A stretch of DNA of 64,000 bases from Batkoa obscura (GCA_030770535.1 JASVEC010000054.1:1-64000), one strand, 5' to 3'; positions 1 through 13,286 are shown, numbered from the stretch's first letter. The notes: a model not told the origin generated them from the sequence alone. Translations and numbers: made by a program.

Positions 1-616
1 CAATTAGGTTTTACTTCTATTTCGGTTATGAATGAAGTAGCACGTTTATTAGAAATGCCACCATGCGTGTGTATGAAGTAGCTACTTTCTATACAATGTT
101 TAATAGGTAAATATTGAAATTTTGATTTAACTTTTTAATATTATTAATACTGATAAATTTTAATTTCAAAGAGATCCAGTGGGTAAATATTTCCTTCAAG
201 TTTGTACAACTACTCCATGTCAACTTTGTGGATCGGATAAAATTGTAGATGCTATTAAAAAACATTTGGGTATTAAAATGGGGGAAACAACTAAAGACAA
301 TTTATTTACTTTAGTGGAAGTGGAATGTGCTGGTGCTTGTGTTAATGCTCCTGTTTTGGCTATTAATGATGATTATTTTGTAAGTTTTATTTTTAATCTA
401 TTTCTAAATTTAATCTATTTTTTTATATTATTTTATTTTAAATAGGAGGATCTTACCCCAGAAGCTACTATTAAAATATTAGAAGATATTAAAAGTGGTA
501 AGAAAGTTACTCCAGGCCCAATTTCAGGTCGTAAAACTTGTGAACCTATCGTGGGTCTATCTTCTCTTAAAGAAGAACCTACTGGCCCTGGATTTGGAGT
601 TCGTTCTGATCTTTAA
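1..616 (+). CDS. NDUFV2: NADH:ubiquinone oxidoreductase 24 kDa subunit, 3' part, with a frameshift
   Basis: This is the 24 kDa [2Fe-2S] subunit of mitochondrial complex I, N module, which sits beside the flavoprotein subunit; only the C-terminal ~170 residues are in the window. Exons are about 1-106, 172-379 and 446-616, with GT..AG introns at 107-171 and 380-445. The family's cluster ligands are visible as CTTTPC and ECAGAC, followed by the usual ending PGFGVRSDL, then TAA at 614-616 and an AATAAA at 646-651. Odd point: exon 1 reads [21 protein letters not shown] and then loses frame at about position 63-64. One A is missing relative to the expected [13 protein letters not shown], and the downstream frame is otherwise perfect. 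It could be a sequencing error or a very young pseudogene. The identity is secure; the functional state is not. Confidence 0.9.
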
Positions 617-905
617 TTTTTTTAAAGGATTGAAACTGCTTTTTTAATAAAATATTTAGTTTATTTTTATTACTTTATAATATTAATTATATATATGTAT
701 TTAATAGATAATAATATACAGTATTATTTAAAATAAAAAAGAAATTTATAAATGAATAAATAATGAATGAAATAATAAATAATTATTATAACAATTATTT
801 AATAAAATTTCAATAGATAAATTATAATTGAGAAAGGGAATGAAGAGCATTAGTCTAAATAAAAAAATATTCAAAAAAATAAATTTAAATTTAATTTAAT
901 TTAAT

Positions 906-3900
906 TTAATTTACTTTTGAAATAATAGTTAATTCCTTATTAAATTTTTCCATTTGTTTCAAAATTTTGAATTTATCTAATTTCACATTAAGTTTTGTTA
1001 AATCCACCATTTGATTTTCTAAATATTATATATTAATATCAATTTAACAAGTTATAATAATATTAAATAAAAAATTACTATTTAATTTTTGATAATCTGA
1101 TAACTCTTCAAAAAAACCAAATTCTTCTAATATATTAGTATATAAATCAATAACTAAAGTTTCAAAGCTGTCCATTGGTTTAATATTATTAATTAATTTA
1201 TATAATTCAAAGCTCTGTTGATATTCTTTAACCATTTGTTGAATTTCTTTTTGATAACTAAATTCATTATTATAGTTGAGTTTATGCAGTTGAATTACTT
1301 TTTGTTCAATTGGACTAACTAATTTAAGAAACAAATCAATACTAATGGTAAGTGATGTAATATTCGATTGTCTTTGAAAGATTCGTTTTCGTACAATCTA
1401 ATAAGAATATTAATTAATTATATAAAATATTGACTATAATAACTAATTTTTTACTAATATAATAACTTTGTCCCATTTTCCATGTTTTTTCAAAATCATA
1501 AACTGAAATTTCCACTCTTGATAATCTTTTCAATAATTTATACATCAAATCTTCTTGTGGCAATTTAATAGTTAATTCATACATAAATTTAATATAGTTA
1601 GCCACATAAACAAAATGTTTTCCATGTCTAAATAAAAAAAGATAAATTAATTTATTATTATTATTATTATTTATTACCTTTCAAATTCTGGTTTCCAAAT
1701 ACCTAAAAACATATGAGGTGAAGTGTTAATTCTAACTATATTTTCCATTTCATCCATAGCTCCTTTAGTATCTCCTTTTTCAAAATATAAGATTCTTGCT
1801 TCTAAATAAAATAATTTATGTTGCCATTTTTTTTTATCTAATGCTTTAAGTTTATGTAACCATTTTAATATAGTATCAATTAATATTTCCCGATTAATAT
1901 TATTGAGATTTCGTATTTCTTCAATATCATTTAATTTTTCAAACCCTTTAGATAAATATGAATATAATATAGATTCCTAATAATAATAATTTAATTTAAT
2001 TTAATTTAATTAATAATATAAACTTACATCTATTCGTTTATTTTTCAAATATTTATAAGCTAAACTTAATAGTAAATAATAGGGTTCAACGATAAAATCA
2101 TGATGTCGAATGTTTGTTGAGTGTTTAATAGAATTAATAACAATACCAAGTACTTTCTAAATAAAATAAGAATATCAAATATTTAAAATATTAAATTAAT
2201 TACTTTGATTGGGGACTTGAGTTTATGATTACATTTTGCAATCATCATCAAAGTACTAAATAAAATTAACAAATTAATTTCTAATAAAAATAAAATAAAC
2301 TTTACTGCCAATTTGGTTTTTCAAACGAACAAGCTGCTTTAAATAAAACCTCCGCTAATTTATAAACTTGTGATTTAGTTGGTACTTCAATTTTAGTTAC
2401 TTTAAAATTGACTTCATTCTCTAAAAAGTCATTATCTTTGGGTTCTATCAATTTAACTACTTCCTTTTCGTATAATGTAAATGGTAACATGTTCATTGGA
2501 TAACCAGCAGAGCAGTATAATGCATTACCAAACTCATTAAAAAAGTGCACTTTGGATAACATTGGGTTTGTTTCACTTACTTTATATTTATTTAATAAAT
2601 TAGCTACTTGAGAAAAACAAGCTAATGATTTCTATTAAATATTAATAAATAAATGATATTAAACAAGAACAATATATCACTATTTACTTTATAAAGAGTT
2701 CCAAGTTTTATACCATTAAATTTGATATTAGTTGCTGTTCTCGAAACTAAACCACCTGCTAATTCAAAATAAGATAAACCAAGATAATACCAACATTCAA
2801 TACTTTTTGGACATATTAATAAATGTTTCTATTTGATTATTATTAATTATCAATGTTGTTATTTTAATTTTAATTAGTTACCATGAATAAATCAATAGTT
2901 TGTTCCCATTCTGCTTCTTCAATAACAGCACTTTGCTTAAATTTCATTTTATATTGATAAAATTGAATTCTTCCAAGTGCAAAATATAATTTAGAATAAA
3001 TTTCTATAATTCAAATGTAATATTTATTATTGTAATTGTCATTATTATTAAATAGTAATGATATTTACCTGGTAATATAAAACAAGTATTTCCTAAGGTA
3101 CCATGACAAAGTAAAATATCATTTTTATTAGTAAATGATTTATTATTAAATAAATCAAGATGTTTATCAAAATATGCTTCAATTATACTTTTATTATAAG
3201 CAATATCACCTAATTAAAACAGTATCAATTAATATTAAATATCAGATTAATTAATTAATGTACCATGTTTATTGAAATTAGGAAGGTTAATAAAATCTTT
3301 TAAATTATCCAAAATACTTCGATGGTCACGAATCGTTTGAAATCCTTTGCTTACTTTATTTTCAATTAAATTCCAAACAATATTAAATACATCCAGTGCT
3401 GATTTCATATCCAACGATAATGGTGTTTTTGAATGTTCTTGTTTATATAATGAATTTGTCTAATATAAAATAATAATTAATTAAATTAATATAACAATAA
3501 TAATAATATTTACGCTAATTGGAAAATGAAATAAACAATAATAACATTGATGTTTTTCGTCTTCAAAAGATCCTTTAGATAATTCCATAAATAACAAACA
3601 TAATTTTGGAAATAATCCTAAATTAATATTAAATTAACACTAAATTATTATTAAATATAAATCAATCAATTACCATTTTCTTCATCACATAAATATTTAT
3701 TACCAATTTCTCCATGAACATCTAATAAAAGATCCATAGTTTGATTAATAACATCGATGGAATTGGGATTATTGACAACTTCAGTTTCATTTAATTGTTG
3801 ATTATTATTATTATTATTGAATAAAATTAATGAATAAGCTGTAAATTGCCAAGCTTTAACTAAAAAAGATTTAATTATTTGGTTGTCTTTTTGTAAAAAT

Positions 3901-6900
3901 ATTTCATTGTCAAAATGTAACATAAAGGTACATGACATATAATTAATTAATAATATCATGGAAGCTATTTTAATTAATTGATCTGAAAGTAAATATGTTT
4001 TTAATAATTTAGCGCTGAATTGATTATTTTCAAATATTGTTGCTATTTTTGTAATATATTTATTTATCTAAAAAAAGTAAAAATAAAAATTAATTTGTAT
4101 TAAATTAATTTAATAGTTAAAATTTACTTTATCTAAAATTAATAAAATTTCTTGTACTATTATTTCATTGTTATTATCATTCTCATCTTTTTTATTTTGT
4201 TTGAATTGTATGTTTTCTTTTTTATCGTTTTCTTTTTTAATTTTAATATATTTGGAATTTCTAAATGCCAATTCAAGTAAATTATAAACTTCAATTTCAA
4301 TTCCAATATAACAACTAAAAAATATGGAACTTTCGTGAGTTGAATTGTTTTTGTCCATCAAACTATTATTTTGTTCAAATATTTTTAAATCATACATCTA
4401 ATTTAATTTGTCAATTAATGAATAAAATAAATAATATAATATAATATAAATAATGATCTTACTTTTAATAATAATTCAGGTAAATTACCATATTCTTTTA
4501 ATAAATCAATATCATTACTAATAAATTTATTTTTTTTTTAAATAAACTTAATTCATGAAATTGTTTTAATTGATTTAAAACTTGTAAATAATAAATTCCT
4601 ATCTTATCACCTGATAATTCTCCATCTTCTATTAACTTTAAATTGATGTTTCTCTTTATATTATTTATTCTTTCTTTAAGTTGATCCATATTAACATCTG
4701 ATTTTATACTAATTAAAATCAATTAATTATATTATATTATATTATTAATAAAGATTATTACTTATTTATAAAATCCTTTATTTTTATTGTATTATTTAAA
4801 TCCGATTCTTTAAGTTGAATTATTTTTTTAATTGCTTGTAATTCTTTAGTTGGTTCTTTATTATAATGAAATAACCATGATTTTAACCACCAATATCTAT
4901 TTATTTTAATATTATTTATTTGTTTTTATTTATTCTATTACATTAATGATTTACCTTACTAAAGTATTTGAATTTAAATTATCATTAAGCTCCATTTTAA
5001 TATCCAAGTGCATCAACCAAAATTCAAGTATATCATCGATCATTAATCCTTTACTTAATTGCATTTGATTTTCATATTCATTATAATTTTGTTGAATACT
5101 TAATAAAATTTCACAAATATTAAAACATATCTAATAAATATTAAATATTAAATATGTTATTGTTATATATATAAAATAAATTAATAACTACCTCAGTATA
5201 ATTCTCTTTTTCAAAACAAGTTGAAATAAAATCATAAATAGATGAACTAAAATATAAAATTAAATCACACAAAATAATTTTAGATGAGATGTTGTAATAA
5301 TAATTAAAATAGAACGATGAATATTGATTTGAAATACCAAGTAAAATTAATAAGTAATCTAATATCCAATCATAAATCGATAAATTTAGATTATTTCGTT
5401 CTTGAATAAATTCATATAATTCTTCTTTTTCATTATTGTTAATATCAGAACATTCATTCAAAATATTTTTTTCTCCTTTTATATGACACAAATCTTCAAA
5501 CTTACTAATTAAAAACAAATTATTTATAATTATAATAATTAGTATATGAATTACTCTTTCCATTCACTTATAGAATCTAAATTAATTTCAAGCCCCTCTT
5601 TTTGATTAGTAAAAATAGCCAATAGACAAGCCAATACATCACCAAACTCATCAATAGAATTAGACAATTCAATTAATGGAGTATGATATTTATCATAATC
5701 TTGATTATTTAATTGAACTTGTTCAAATATTCTATTTATATGTTTATTAACATTAATAGAAAAAAATTCTCCTTTAAATCGTTTTTTTTCATTTTTATTA
5801 TATTTTTCTAAGACTCTTTTACTTGCGTTGCGTGTCATAGGTGCATTCAATTCAATATCCATATCTTCATCTTCCGTCAAATCAATCAATATTGAGGTTG
5901 TACTTGATTTTCGTGTTGGATTATTCAAGTCATTAAGTTTTTGTAACCTTGGACTTTCTTTTGTTATTATTCTAAGAAGATTAAAAAATAATTCTCTCAA
6001 ACAAACTAAATTTACTTATATTGATTATTTTTTTGATTTTGAATATTTTGTTGATATGTTTTTATAAGTAAGTTTCCAATTAATTCAATACTTGCTTCTT
6101 TTATATGTAACTCTTGAATCTCTTTTTCCTCTATTTCTTCTGTTTTACTTTTATTTATTCTAAAAATATTAGGTATTAAAATGTAAAATATAAAATATAA
6201 AATAACTTACCCAACATTATCCAATTTGACACTATTTTCCATCAATAAAACCAACTCTTTTCCTCTTTTAAAAAAAGGATAAACTTGAAAAGCCATTTCC
6301 AACCAAGCATTACAAGACTGAAAGTCTTTAATTTCATATAAAACCTAAAAAAATAACTATACTATTTAACAAAAACTCAGAAAAACACGACTAACCTCGA
6401 TAAGTTTTGTTAAACAATCCCACTTTGCTGGTTGTTTTAAAATATTAATAAATTCTTCTGTTGAATATAGCTCATTATTTAATCCCATTTCAAAATAGAA
6501 TTTCGCTTGATTTAGTAAGCCTTGAGCTTTTAATGCATTGCCTATTTTTATTATTAATTGGATATCAAGCCCATACTCTGCTGCCTATGATTTTTGTTTT
6601 ATTTAACCATTTTTTATAGTTTACGACAACAACTCACCTTTTTATAATGCATCAAAATCTTCTGATTGAGCTCCAATTGATTACTTTTACCTTCCGAATT
6701 TAGGACTTCTTGCTCATATAAAAAAGCTAAATTTTGGTAGCTAAATTTTAAAAGCTGTTGGATTTCTTTGGCAAATAAATCTTCCATCTCTTCCTCCTTA
6801 ATATATTTAAATAAATAATCTAACAAATTAATTACCCATTTACCTTTGATTCCAATAGTTGACCAAGTCTTTTACTTACTGCTCCATTTTCAAATTCATC

Positions 6901-7133
6901 CACCAAATTTAACAACTTAATTTTTGCTTTTAAATATTCTTTTTTTTGTATATTTTCAAGTGACTCTATATATTCCTTTCGTAACTCTTTTACCTATAAA
7001 ATATGATTGATTTATATCCATGTACTAACTTTCAATAAATTTAGTTTCAACTTACTTTGTCTTTAATTTCATTTGCTTTTTTTTCTTCATTTTGTTGGAC
7101 AGCAGCGCTCTTATTGATTGCTTCGAAATACAT
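906..7133 (-). CDS. HIR3: HIR3/CABIN1-like histone chaperone subunit (about 25 introns)
   Basis: This is the large TPR scaffold of the HIR (HIRA/UBN/CABIN1) complex, which deposits H3-H4 independently of replication in the nucleus. ATG is at 7131-7133 (MYFEAINKSAAVQQNEEKK). The early exons I traced are 7056-7133, 6844-6993, 6638-6796, 6396-6584 and 6211-6344; the last intron is 1019-1078 and TAA is at 906-908. Introns are about 41-70 nt. The protein should be about 1,600 residues, close to yeast Hir3. Family-like stretches include the N-terminal TPR block (LLKFSYQNLAFLYEQE, then FYFEMGLNNELY, then KLIEVLYEIKDFQSCNAWLE) and the mid-protein segment ICPKSIECWYYLGLSYFELA followed by LPFTLYEKEVVKL. 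An acidic patch (DLTEDEDMD) lies near residue 330. The frame is open a little upstream of the ATG without another ATG, so a short 5' exon cannot be excluded. The assignment is by remembered family pattern; a generic TPR protein is the alternative. Confidence 0.72.
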
Positions 7134-7713
7134 GTTAAGAGAAGAAAGTTTTTTTGTAGTTTGTAAACCTAGACCAACATTTTTGGACCCTTAAAAAAGA
7201 GAATGAAAAATGCAGTGGAAGTAAGAAACCAAATACACAAAATCAAAAAAGATTATAATAATATAATTTGATATAAATATAAGGGAGAAAAAACAATTAA
7301 ATAATGATCAAAAGCTTTGAGTTGATCTATCATATTTTGTATACATTAATTTTTTTAAACACTAAATGCTTTAGTGTAATTCATTTCTATCAAATTGATA
7401 GTATCCGATTAGATTTTAAAGCATATATAGAAGAGCATACCAAAGTGTTTTATAAAAACTATAACAATGTTTTATATAGAAGATGAGAATATAGGATAAA
7501 GATAACAATAACCATGAACATATTTAGAACTATTAAATAGTATGTTATTATCACAATAAATAATTATAAACTTGAACTTTTAATAAAAATAAATAGAATA
7601 ACGAGGTTAGATAAATAATTCTCAATACAAAATAAAATTCTTTGTACAATTAGATTGCTCTTTTAGCCATTAATAAATTTCAAATATTATCTCAAATATA
7701 ATATATATAGACT
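7134..7713. other. intergenic, HIR3 upstream / RdRP downstream
   Basis: 580 bp of AT-rich DNA between two genes on the same strand. The only open frame of note is 60 codons at 7304-7486 (+), with no recognisable motif, so I do not call it a gene. No RNA gene or repeat is visible. Confidence 0.6.
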
Positions 7714-10700
7714 TTAAATAATCCCATCCCCAATCTTGAGTGTGGTTAACCTATCACCCAATGTGTTATACGCTATTCTTTCTTCCATCAGGTTTTTATT
7801 GTCCATAAACTCATTGATGATAGAATAGTTTCCCTTATCTGGTTTATCATTTACTTCTGTCCGTTTTTCGATTACCTTATTGTTAAATTGGAAGTTAGTA
7901 AAAGTAGCTAACTTTTCTCTTTTTGATTCAACAATTTCACAAAGTACATCATAAATAACCCAACAAAAAGTATTAAAATTGGATTGCATGTCCCTATTAA
8001 ATCCTTTATCATAACTAACAAAATACCAAGCTGATGCTTTTTTGTAACTTTCTATTATATTTTTGCCTCTTACTTCATTTTGTCCTTTGACCTTCAATTT
8101 TTCAAAAAAAATAGTTCGAAAATCTTTTTTAATATCTTCCATAGCTTCCATTAAGTTGACCCTTACTCGATACGATCTTTTTTTGCCCATCTCTCGATGG
8201 TTTAGTATATACCCAGAAACAACTTCTAACTCATTATTGATACCATGTTGAAGCATTAAATTTTCAATTGCTGAATCATAGGCTGCTTTATTACGAATGG
8301 CGCTTGCAATATATGTTTCATATCCTTCAACTCTTAAAATAGGGTTTAAATCAAACGAATTAGTTGGTGAAAAAGAACCGAATGTTAACGATCGATATAG
8401 CTTTCCTAACAGTTTTTTAGATGTATACATTGGCTTATCTTCCTTTTGCATAAAATCGGGAAACTCTTTAGCTCTTAGTTCATTTTCTAAATCAGCTGGT
8501 ATACCCGTTTTTGGAAAATCAACAGCCCTAGAGTGACGTTGTGCTAAGGTTAAACAATCAGTATCATAAACACCATTATGACGTGCATCGGATAAGGCTA
8601 AATGGGAATTGGCAATGGCGCCAAGATTATCGTTTAAAATATAATTGATAAAAAATATGCATATATCAAGCGTTTCTATTTTTTCAAGAAACTTAGGTTT
8701 GGCTGGTAAGTGACTCATTGGTCGCTCATTTTTTAGGCTTGGTATAAGTCTTGGATCCCATATTACTATAAATTCATCGCCATCGAGATCTCCGCCACTA
8801 CATTGGGAGGGTATATCTCTATATCCTGTGGATGGAAATACTACTACATTCACTAAATGCTTTAATTCTTTTTTATCAACTGCAGTGACCACTCGGACAT
8901 CACCTGGATGAAAGCATGGATTTCTAGTTACAATACACTCACCTGTAACTATTTTGAAATCATTCAAGTTTTCTGAATTGGAACATTGAACAAAGATTTC
9001 ACCTTCATTTAAGACACCATATTCATCCATAACCCCAATTAAAAGGGCCCCTTTTGGTACCTGAATTCTTGCTTTATTTTTTAAATTTGTTAAGACATAA
9101 ATGTAAACGAGATCAAGCATATTTCTAATATAGTTATCTTTTGAATGAAATAAATTAGCTTGAATAAGCTTAATCAAAGATTTCGCAACTCCATATTCAT
9201 CGGTATGGTTTGCTAGTACGGAAATAGCTTTATTGAGAGATTGCTTCATTTTTGATAATTCTTGTACCATTTCATTTTGTAACTCTATAAAAACAGAGTC
9301 TTCGATACCTAGGGCAGTCAAGAGTATAATAACCTGTCGGTTTAAATGTGCACAGCGATAATTTGCTATTCGTATTACTTCAAGTACTAAATGGTTAGAC
9401 TCAAACTTTTTTTGACTGGGCCTTAAACAAAGTTGTTCACCTTCAAGCTCTGGTGATAGGGTAACAACTCCTTTATAGCCACCCATCCGGAATTGTATGG
9501 CACTAGGTGGATTGGGAAGATCCAATTTTCCGTCAATTTTTTTCAGTAATTCGCTCGATATTTTACCAACCCCATCCGAAAAGGTCCAACCATTCCTCTT
9601 GATATCAGGTATCTCAGTAACATTATAATTTTCAAGCTCAGCTCCGTCTTTAGAGCTAGAAAAACATTGTCCCATACGTGCAGCATACTTTGCAACATTA
9701 TGTATACTACTAAAATCACCCATCCACTGATGTATTGCTTCAACTGTAATATCCTCAGTATCTGAAAAGAACCAACATCCATGCTCCCTTAATTGACTTG
9801 AAGAAAAAGCTAACAGACGATATCTACGGTCACTTATTTTTAGTCCATACCTAAGTATACAAAAGAATCGGATCAATATATCATGGTTAGTTTCTTTATT
9901 CGCTCCTAATGGTCTCATATTCTCATCACAGAAAACAACTCTTAAAAACCTATCTTTTACACTTGAATACTGTCGAATAACCCGATTTGTCATCTCAAGG
10001 GTTGCTGGTAAAAGGTAAATTTTAGTAGGTGTTATAGCTACTTTCCTTACTAAAACAGAGTGTGATGGCTGAAAGCATAGCCCTTTTATTAAAGACTTTG
10101 ATGTTATATGTTTATAGAAATATTCATATAAATCTGAAACAAACTTCCCTTCAGAACATAACCTCTCAAATCCTTGGTTGATAGTCCTACGCTTTGAGTT
10201 CTTATCCTTTAACAAATTAATAAAATCTTCTGTAATACATTTGCGAGACGTTAAATTAAGAGAAATGATACTTTCGACTGAATAACTTAAGTCAAAAGGT
10301 AGTATGCAATTACTATTTATCTTATCCGCTGATGTATTGCTCTTATGGACTTCATATTTTTGATAGTTGAATGGTTGTTCAATTAAATTATATTTAGATA
10401 AATCTCTCAATACCCTCTCAAAAACTCTTTTGTCATAAGAAAACCCAAAACGAAATTTGAAACGCCAAGATAACCAATACCCTATTTTTTTACAGTAATT
10501 ATAGGACACGTCAAAAGGGCTTTCGTCTAAAAAATGTTCTTTATCTTCTTCTGTATAAATAGCTATAATCCTTTTTTGATATCTATTCCTTTCCCACAAG
10601 CCACTTTGTTGCTCTGTTGATTTTTCTTTGATCCAAAACTTAGGGGGTCGATTTAAATTGATAACTAATGAAACAGAACTGCCGTTCTCTTGAAGTATCA

Positions 10701-11181
10701 GCTTTTCTCTTACATCTTGAAAACTGATGATTGCTTTATATTCGTTATTTTGATAGTTGAAAAAGATAATAAATTCAGTATGAATAAAGTGGACTATAAA
10801 CTTTGAATTAGTCGAAATCCCATTTTCTTTGCTTAAATTTATATCCCACTCCAAGTCAAAAATTCCGTCAGTAAAGTTACCCAGCTGTATCTTATTTATT
10901 GGAAAAACCTGACGTCTACACAGCTGATTATTCATTTTGTTTTTTAATTGTATATTTAATTTATAATCTCTAATATAAATACTCTGGGTTAAAAAATCAT
11001 CTTTAAATGGGTTAAACACAACTTCTGCTGTTATAAAATCAAATAAGTCTTTATTTTTTTTAATTGTTAGCTTATCAATTTTGCCATATTTTATTAAAAC
11101 TTCATTAAGCTCAGTATCACTAATTTTAGTAGGAAGGTTAGTAATATTATATATATAATATTTTAAAGGTAGCTTATTCAT
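7714..11181 (-). CDS. cellular RNA-dependent RNA polymerase (RNAi type), single exon
   Basis: A 1,155-residue cellular RdRP of the RDR/QDE-1 family, which makes double-stranded RNA from aberrant or abundant transcripts to feed Dicer in fungal RNA silencing. The catalytic loop DLDGDE is at residues 798-803 inside CSGGDLDGDEF. Other family blocks are GWTFSDGVGKIS, IQFRMGGYKGVV, LRPSQKKF, the CFHPGDVRVV segment just before the catalytic loop, and the downstream LALSDARHNGVYDTDCLTLAQRHSRAVDFPKTG region with the usual H, D and K pattern. The first ~80 residues (YYIYNITNLPTKISDTELNE...) look like a divergent RRM fold, as found at the N terminus of many plant and fungal RDRs. The frame is uninterrupted for 3.5 kb, unlike the intron-rich HIR3 gene beside it. 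The next ~26 kb are transposon-rich. ATG at 11179-11181 is the first start after an AT-rich leader. Confidence 0.95.
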   Translation of the reverse strand: MNKLPLKYYIYNITNLPTKISDTELNEVLIKYGKIDKLTIKKNKDLFDFITAEVVFNPFKDDFLTQSIYIRDYKLNIQLKNKMNNQLCRRQVFPINKIQLGNFTDGIFDLEWDINLSKENGISTNSKFIVHFIHTEFIIFFNYQNNEYKAIISFQDVREKLILQENGSSVSLVINLNRPPKFWIKEKSTEQQSGLWERNRYQKRIIAIYTEEDKEHFLDESPFDVSYNYCKKIGYWLSWRFKFRFGFSYDKRVFERVLRDLSKYNLIEQPFNYQKYEVHKSNTSADKINSNCILPFDLSYSVESIISLNLTSRKCITEDFINLLKDKNSKRRTINQGFERLCSEGKFVSDLYEYFYKHITSKSLIKGLCFQPSHSVLVRKVAITPTKIYLLPATLEMTNRVIRQYSSVKDRFLRVVFCDENMRPLGANKETNHDILIRFFCILRYGLKISDRRYRLLAFSSSQLREHGCWFFSDTEDITVEAIHQWMGDFSSIHNVAKYAARMGQCFSSSKDGAELENYNVTEIPDIKRNGWTFSDGVGKISSELLKKIDGKLDLPNPPSAIQFRMGGYKGVVTLSPELEGEQLCLRPSQKKFESNHLVLEVIRIANYRCAHLNRQVIILLTALGIEDSVFIELQNEMVQELSKMKQSLNKAISVLANHTDEYGVAKSLIKLIQANLFHSKDNYIRNMLDLVYIYVLTNLKNKARIQVPKGALLIGVMDEYGVLNEGEIFVQCSNSENLNDFKIVTGECIVTRNPCFHPGDVRVVTAVDKKELKHLVNVVVFPSTGYRDIPSQCSGGDLDGDEFIVIWDPRLIPSLKNERPMSHLPAKPKFLEKIETLDICIFFINYILNDNLGAIANSHLALSDARHNGVYDTDCLTLAQRHSRAVDFPKTGIPADLENELRAKEFPDFMQKEDKPMYTSKKLLGKLYRSLTFGSFSPTNSFDLNPILRVEGYETYIASAIRNKAAYDSAIENLMLQHGINNELEVVSGYILNHREMGKKRSYRVRVNLMEAMEDIKKDFRTIFFEKLKVKGQNEVRGKNIIESYKKASAWYFVSYDKGFNRDMQSNFNTFCWVIYDVLCEIVESKREKLATFTNFQFNNKVIEKRTEVNDKPDKGNYSIINEFMDNKNLMEERIAYNTLGDRLTTLKIGDGII

Positions 11182-12508
11182 TATTTAAAATAAAAATAAA
11201 ATAAAATTTTACTAATAGTTTTATTATCAATCATTTTTAAACTAAGTACAACCAATAAAATTAATAAAACAAATTAAATTTAGTTGTATAGTTAGATTTT
11301 TAATATAATTGATTGTTATAATTAAAGATATAAAACATAACGTTAGCTATAAAAAACAATAATTAGCTTCAAAGCTATAATAATTATTTTTATAATATGG
11401 GGTTGTCTGAATTAGTTTCATTATTGTCCAATTTTTTAAAAATTTGTATTTTAAAACTTGCTTAAAATTCTAAAAATAAATTTTTTATCAAAACAAAAGT
11501 ACGCAGACACAGTTCTAAATCATTCTATTACAGTTTATACTGTAAGTTAGCTGAATTTCTACTAGATCTTAAATACATGTTCTTATAAAACTTTATTGAG
11601 AAATATTTATTATCAACTGCTTTATAACCAACATTGTAGATTTGTTATCAAATAAATAAACTATTTTAATGTTATAATTACATTATTAATATATTGCCAA
11701 GTTAATAAATAGCTGCATGGGAGGGAATGGTTAGCCCGAAAACTATAATTAACCATCCCTATATAGTACAAGTAATGATAGTTTTTACATATTATTGCAG
11801 TTACTTGTTTTTTGACTATTTATTAACTTAGCTATTAATAACTTAAGTAATCTTAACATTTAACAATCTATTTCTATCATTTAACAAACTACTTACTTGC
11901 TTAGTACATATCGAAATTTTGAAATTCTCTGTTATCTTCGTAAGGTAAGCTGGGATCGATCTTTTAATTTTTCTATTTTCTACAGACTCTATAACTCTAA
12001 TTGGGACTATATCGCTTTTTTTTGATGTATCAGATACTGGATAACAATGTAGTTTATTGTTATGTTTAATAAAGTGTAAATACTTCTTAATGCCCTGCAT
12101 CTCTATTATTCTTTTTGTATTTTTGTTTCTTTTATACTTTTTAAAAATTATATCTGTTTTCCCATTATTAACAGTCGAGTTATTAATTTTATTATGCTCG
12201 CAAATAAAAGCCTCAAATCTTGAAATTAATTGATCAATATCTTCTATTTTACCTAGTGCTTCAAAACTACTTTTCCATTTTGAAAGATTTCCAAAATATC
12301 TATCAACTATACTTTTTCCATGATGCTCAGAAAAAGAACTAAGATCAATATTTAAACTATTATTTATTTTATGAATTTTTTAAACATATAATGCAGGAAC
12401 TTCTGGGATTTAAAATGATTTCCTGTATCTACTCATATATTAGTTTTTGTAAACTTTTTAAATAAAAGCTTTGTAGAGATTAAATCGATTAAACAATCTC
12501 GTACATAT

Positions 12509-12607
12509 GGAGATGTATTTTTGTGTTTAAGAATTTTACTAACAAATCTTCCGCTTAAATAATGCTTAAAAAATGGAAAAAACAATGAAGTCAAAAAAAA
12601 CACTCTC
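12509..12607 (+). mobile_element. ~98 bp miniature element (MITE) copy 1
   Basis: Starts GGAGATGTATTTTTGTG and ends ACACTCTC, flanked by ATAT on both sides. It sits inside transposon copy 1; transposon A has the empty site (around 61788-61800), which shows one ATAT where the occupied site has two. Confidence 0.93.
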
Positions 12608-13101
12608 ATATGCTGAATCATGATTTAATATTTCAGATAGATAATCAAAGTAAACTTTGCCTGTTGTTTTATCATCTTTTAGATATAAAACACCAAAACT
12701 GAATACTGATATAGCTTGTTTATTATAATAACCTAAATTTATTGAACCTGGTTTTGTTGCTATTTCCATATTTTGTTTAAAATCTAAAATTCTTATACAA
12801 CTTCTATTATTTAATTTTTCAATAGTTTCATTAAATGTGTTTTTTTAAGTATCAACACAGAATTTATGTAATTTGCATAATTTTTCTTCTTCATTAGAAA
12901 CTTCTTCTATCTCTATTTTGTTTTCAAATAACTTTTTTCTAACTGTATACTGGGCACATATATTACATAGATCCGTTTTTCTTGCTGCATTTTTGAAATT
13001 ATTTGCTATATATTTAAGAAATACTGACCTAGCTACTACTTTATCTTTTAAATCATTAAAATATTTACTGTATATCATTCTTCTACTTTTATTTAATATA
13101 T

Positions 13102-13200
13102 GGGGATGTATTTTTGTGGTTAAGAATTTTACTAACAAATCTTCCGCTTAAATAGCGCTTAAAAGGTGGAAAAAGTAATGAAATCAAAAAAATCATCCCC
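13102..13200 (+). mobile_element. MITE copy 2
   Basis: 99 bp, from GGGGATGTATTTTTGTGGTT to CATCCCC, with ATAT on each side. It is inserted in transposon copy 1; the uninterrupted version is in transposon A near 62300. Comparing the two gives exactly a 4-bp duplication. Confidence 0.93.
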
Positions 13201-13286
13201 ATATATATTATCTGATGAATATTTACTATCATTATTTTTTTATTAAATCTTGATGAAATAGTTGAATCATTTAGTAAATATTGTAT

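Larger units (their letters stand above)
11843..13286 (-). pseudogene. transposase remnant of transposon copy 1
   Basis: Pieces of the same transposase as in copy B, read right to left: the CxxC segment LCNICAQYTVRKKLF, the DFKQNMEIATKPGSINLGYY region, and the C terminus ending LLNDRNRLLNVKIT. The reading frame is broken by several small changes and by two miniature elements inside it; a third sits at its 5' edge. The N-terminal half is missing. It is not expected to make a functional enzyme. Confidence 0.85.

Noticed and set aside
7304-7486. 60-codon frame upstream of HIR3
   Set aside because: No homology-like motif, AT-rich codons and no splice or promoter context; chance length in such DNA.
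11399-11404. A TA dinucleotide target duplication (Tc1/mariner type) for the transposon
   Set aside because: The ATAT sites are compatible with it, but the GTAT and ATTT duplications at MITEs with the same ends are not.
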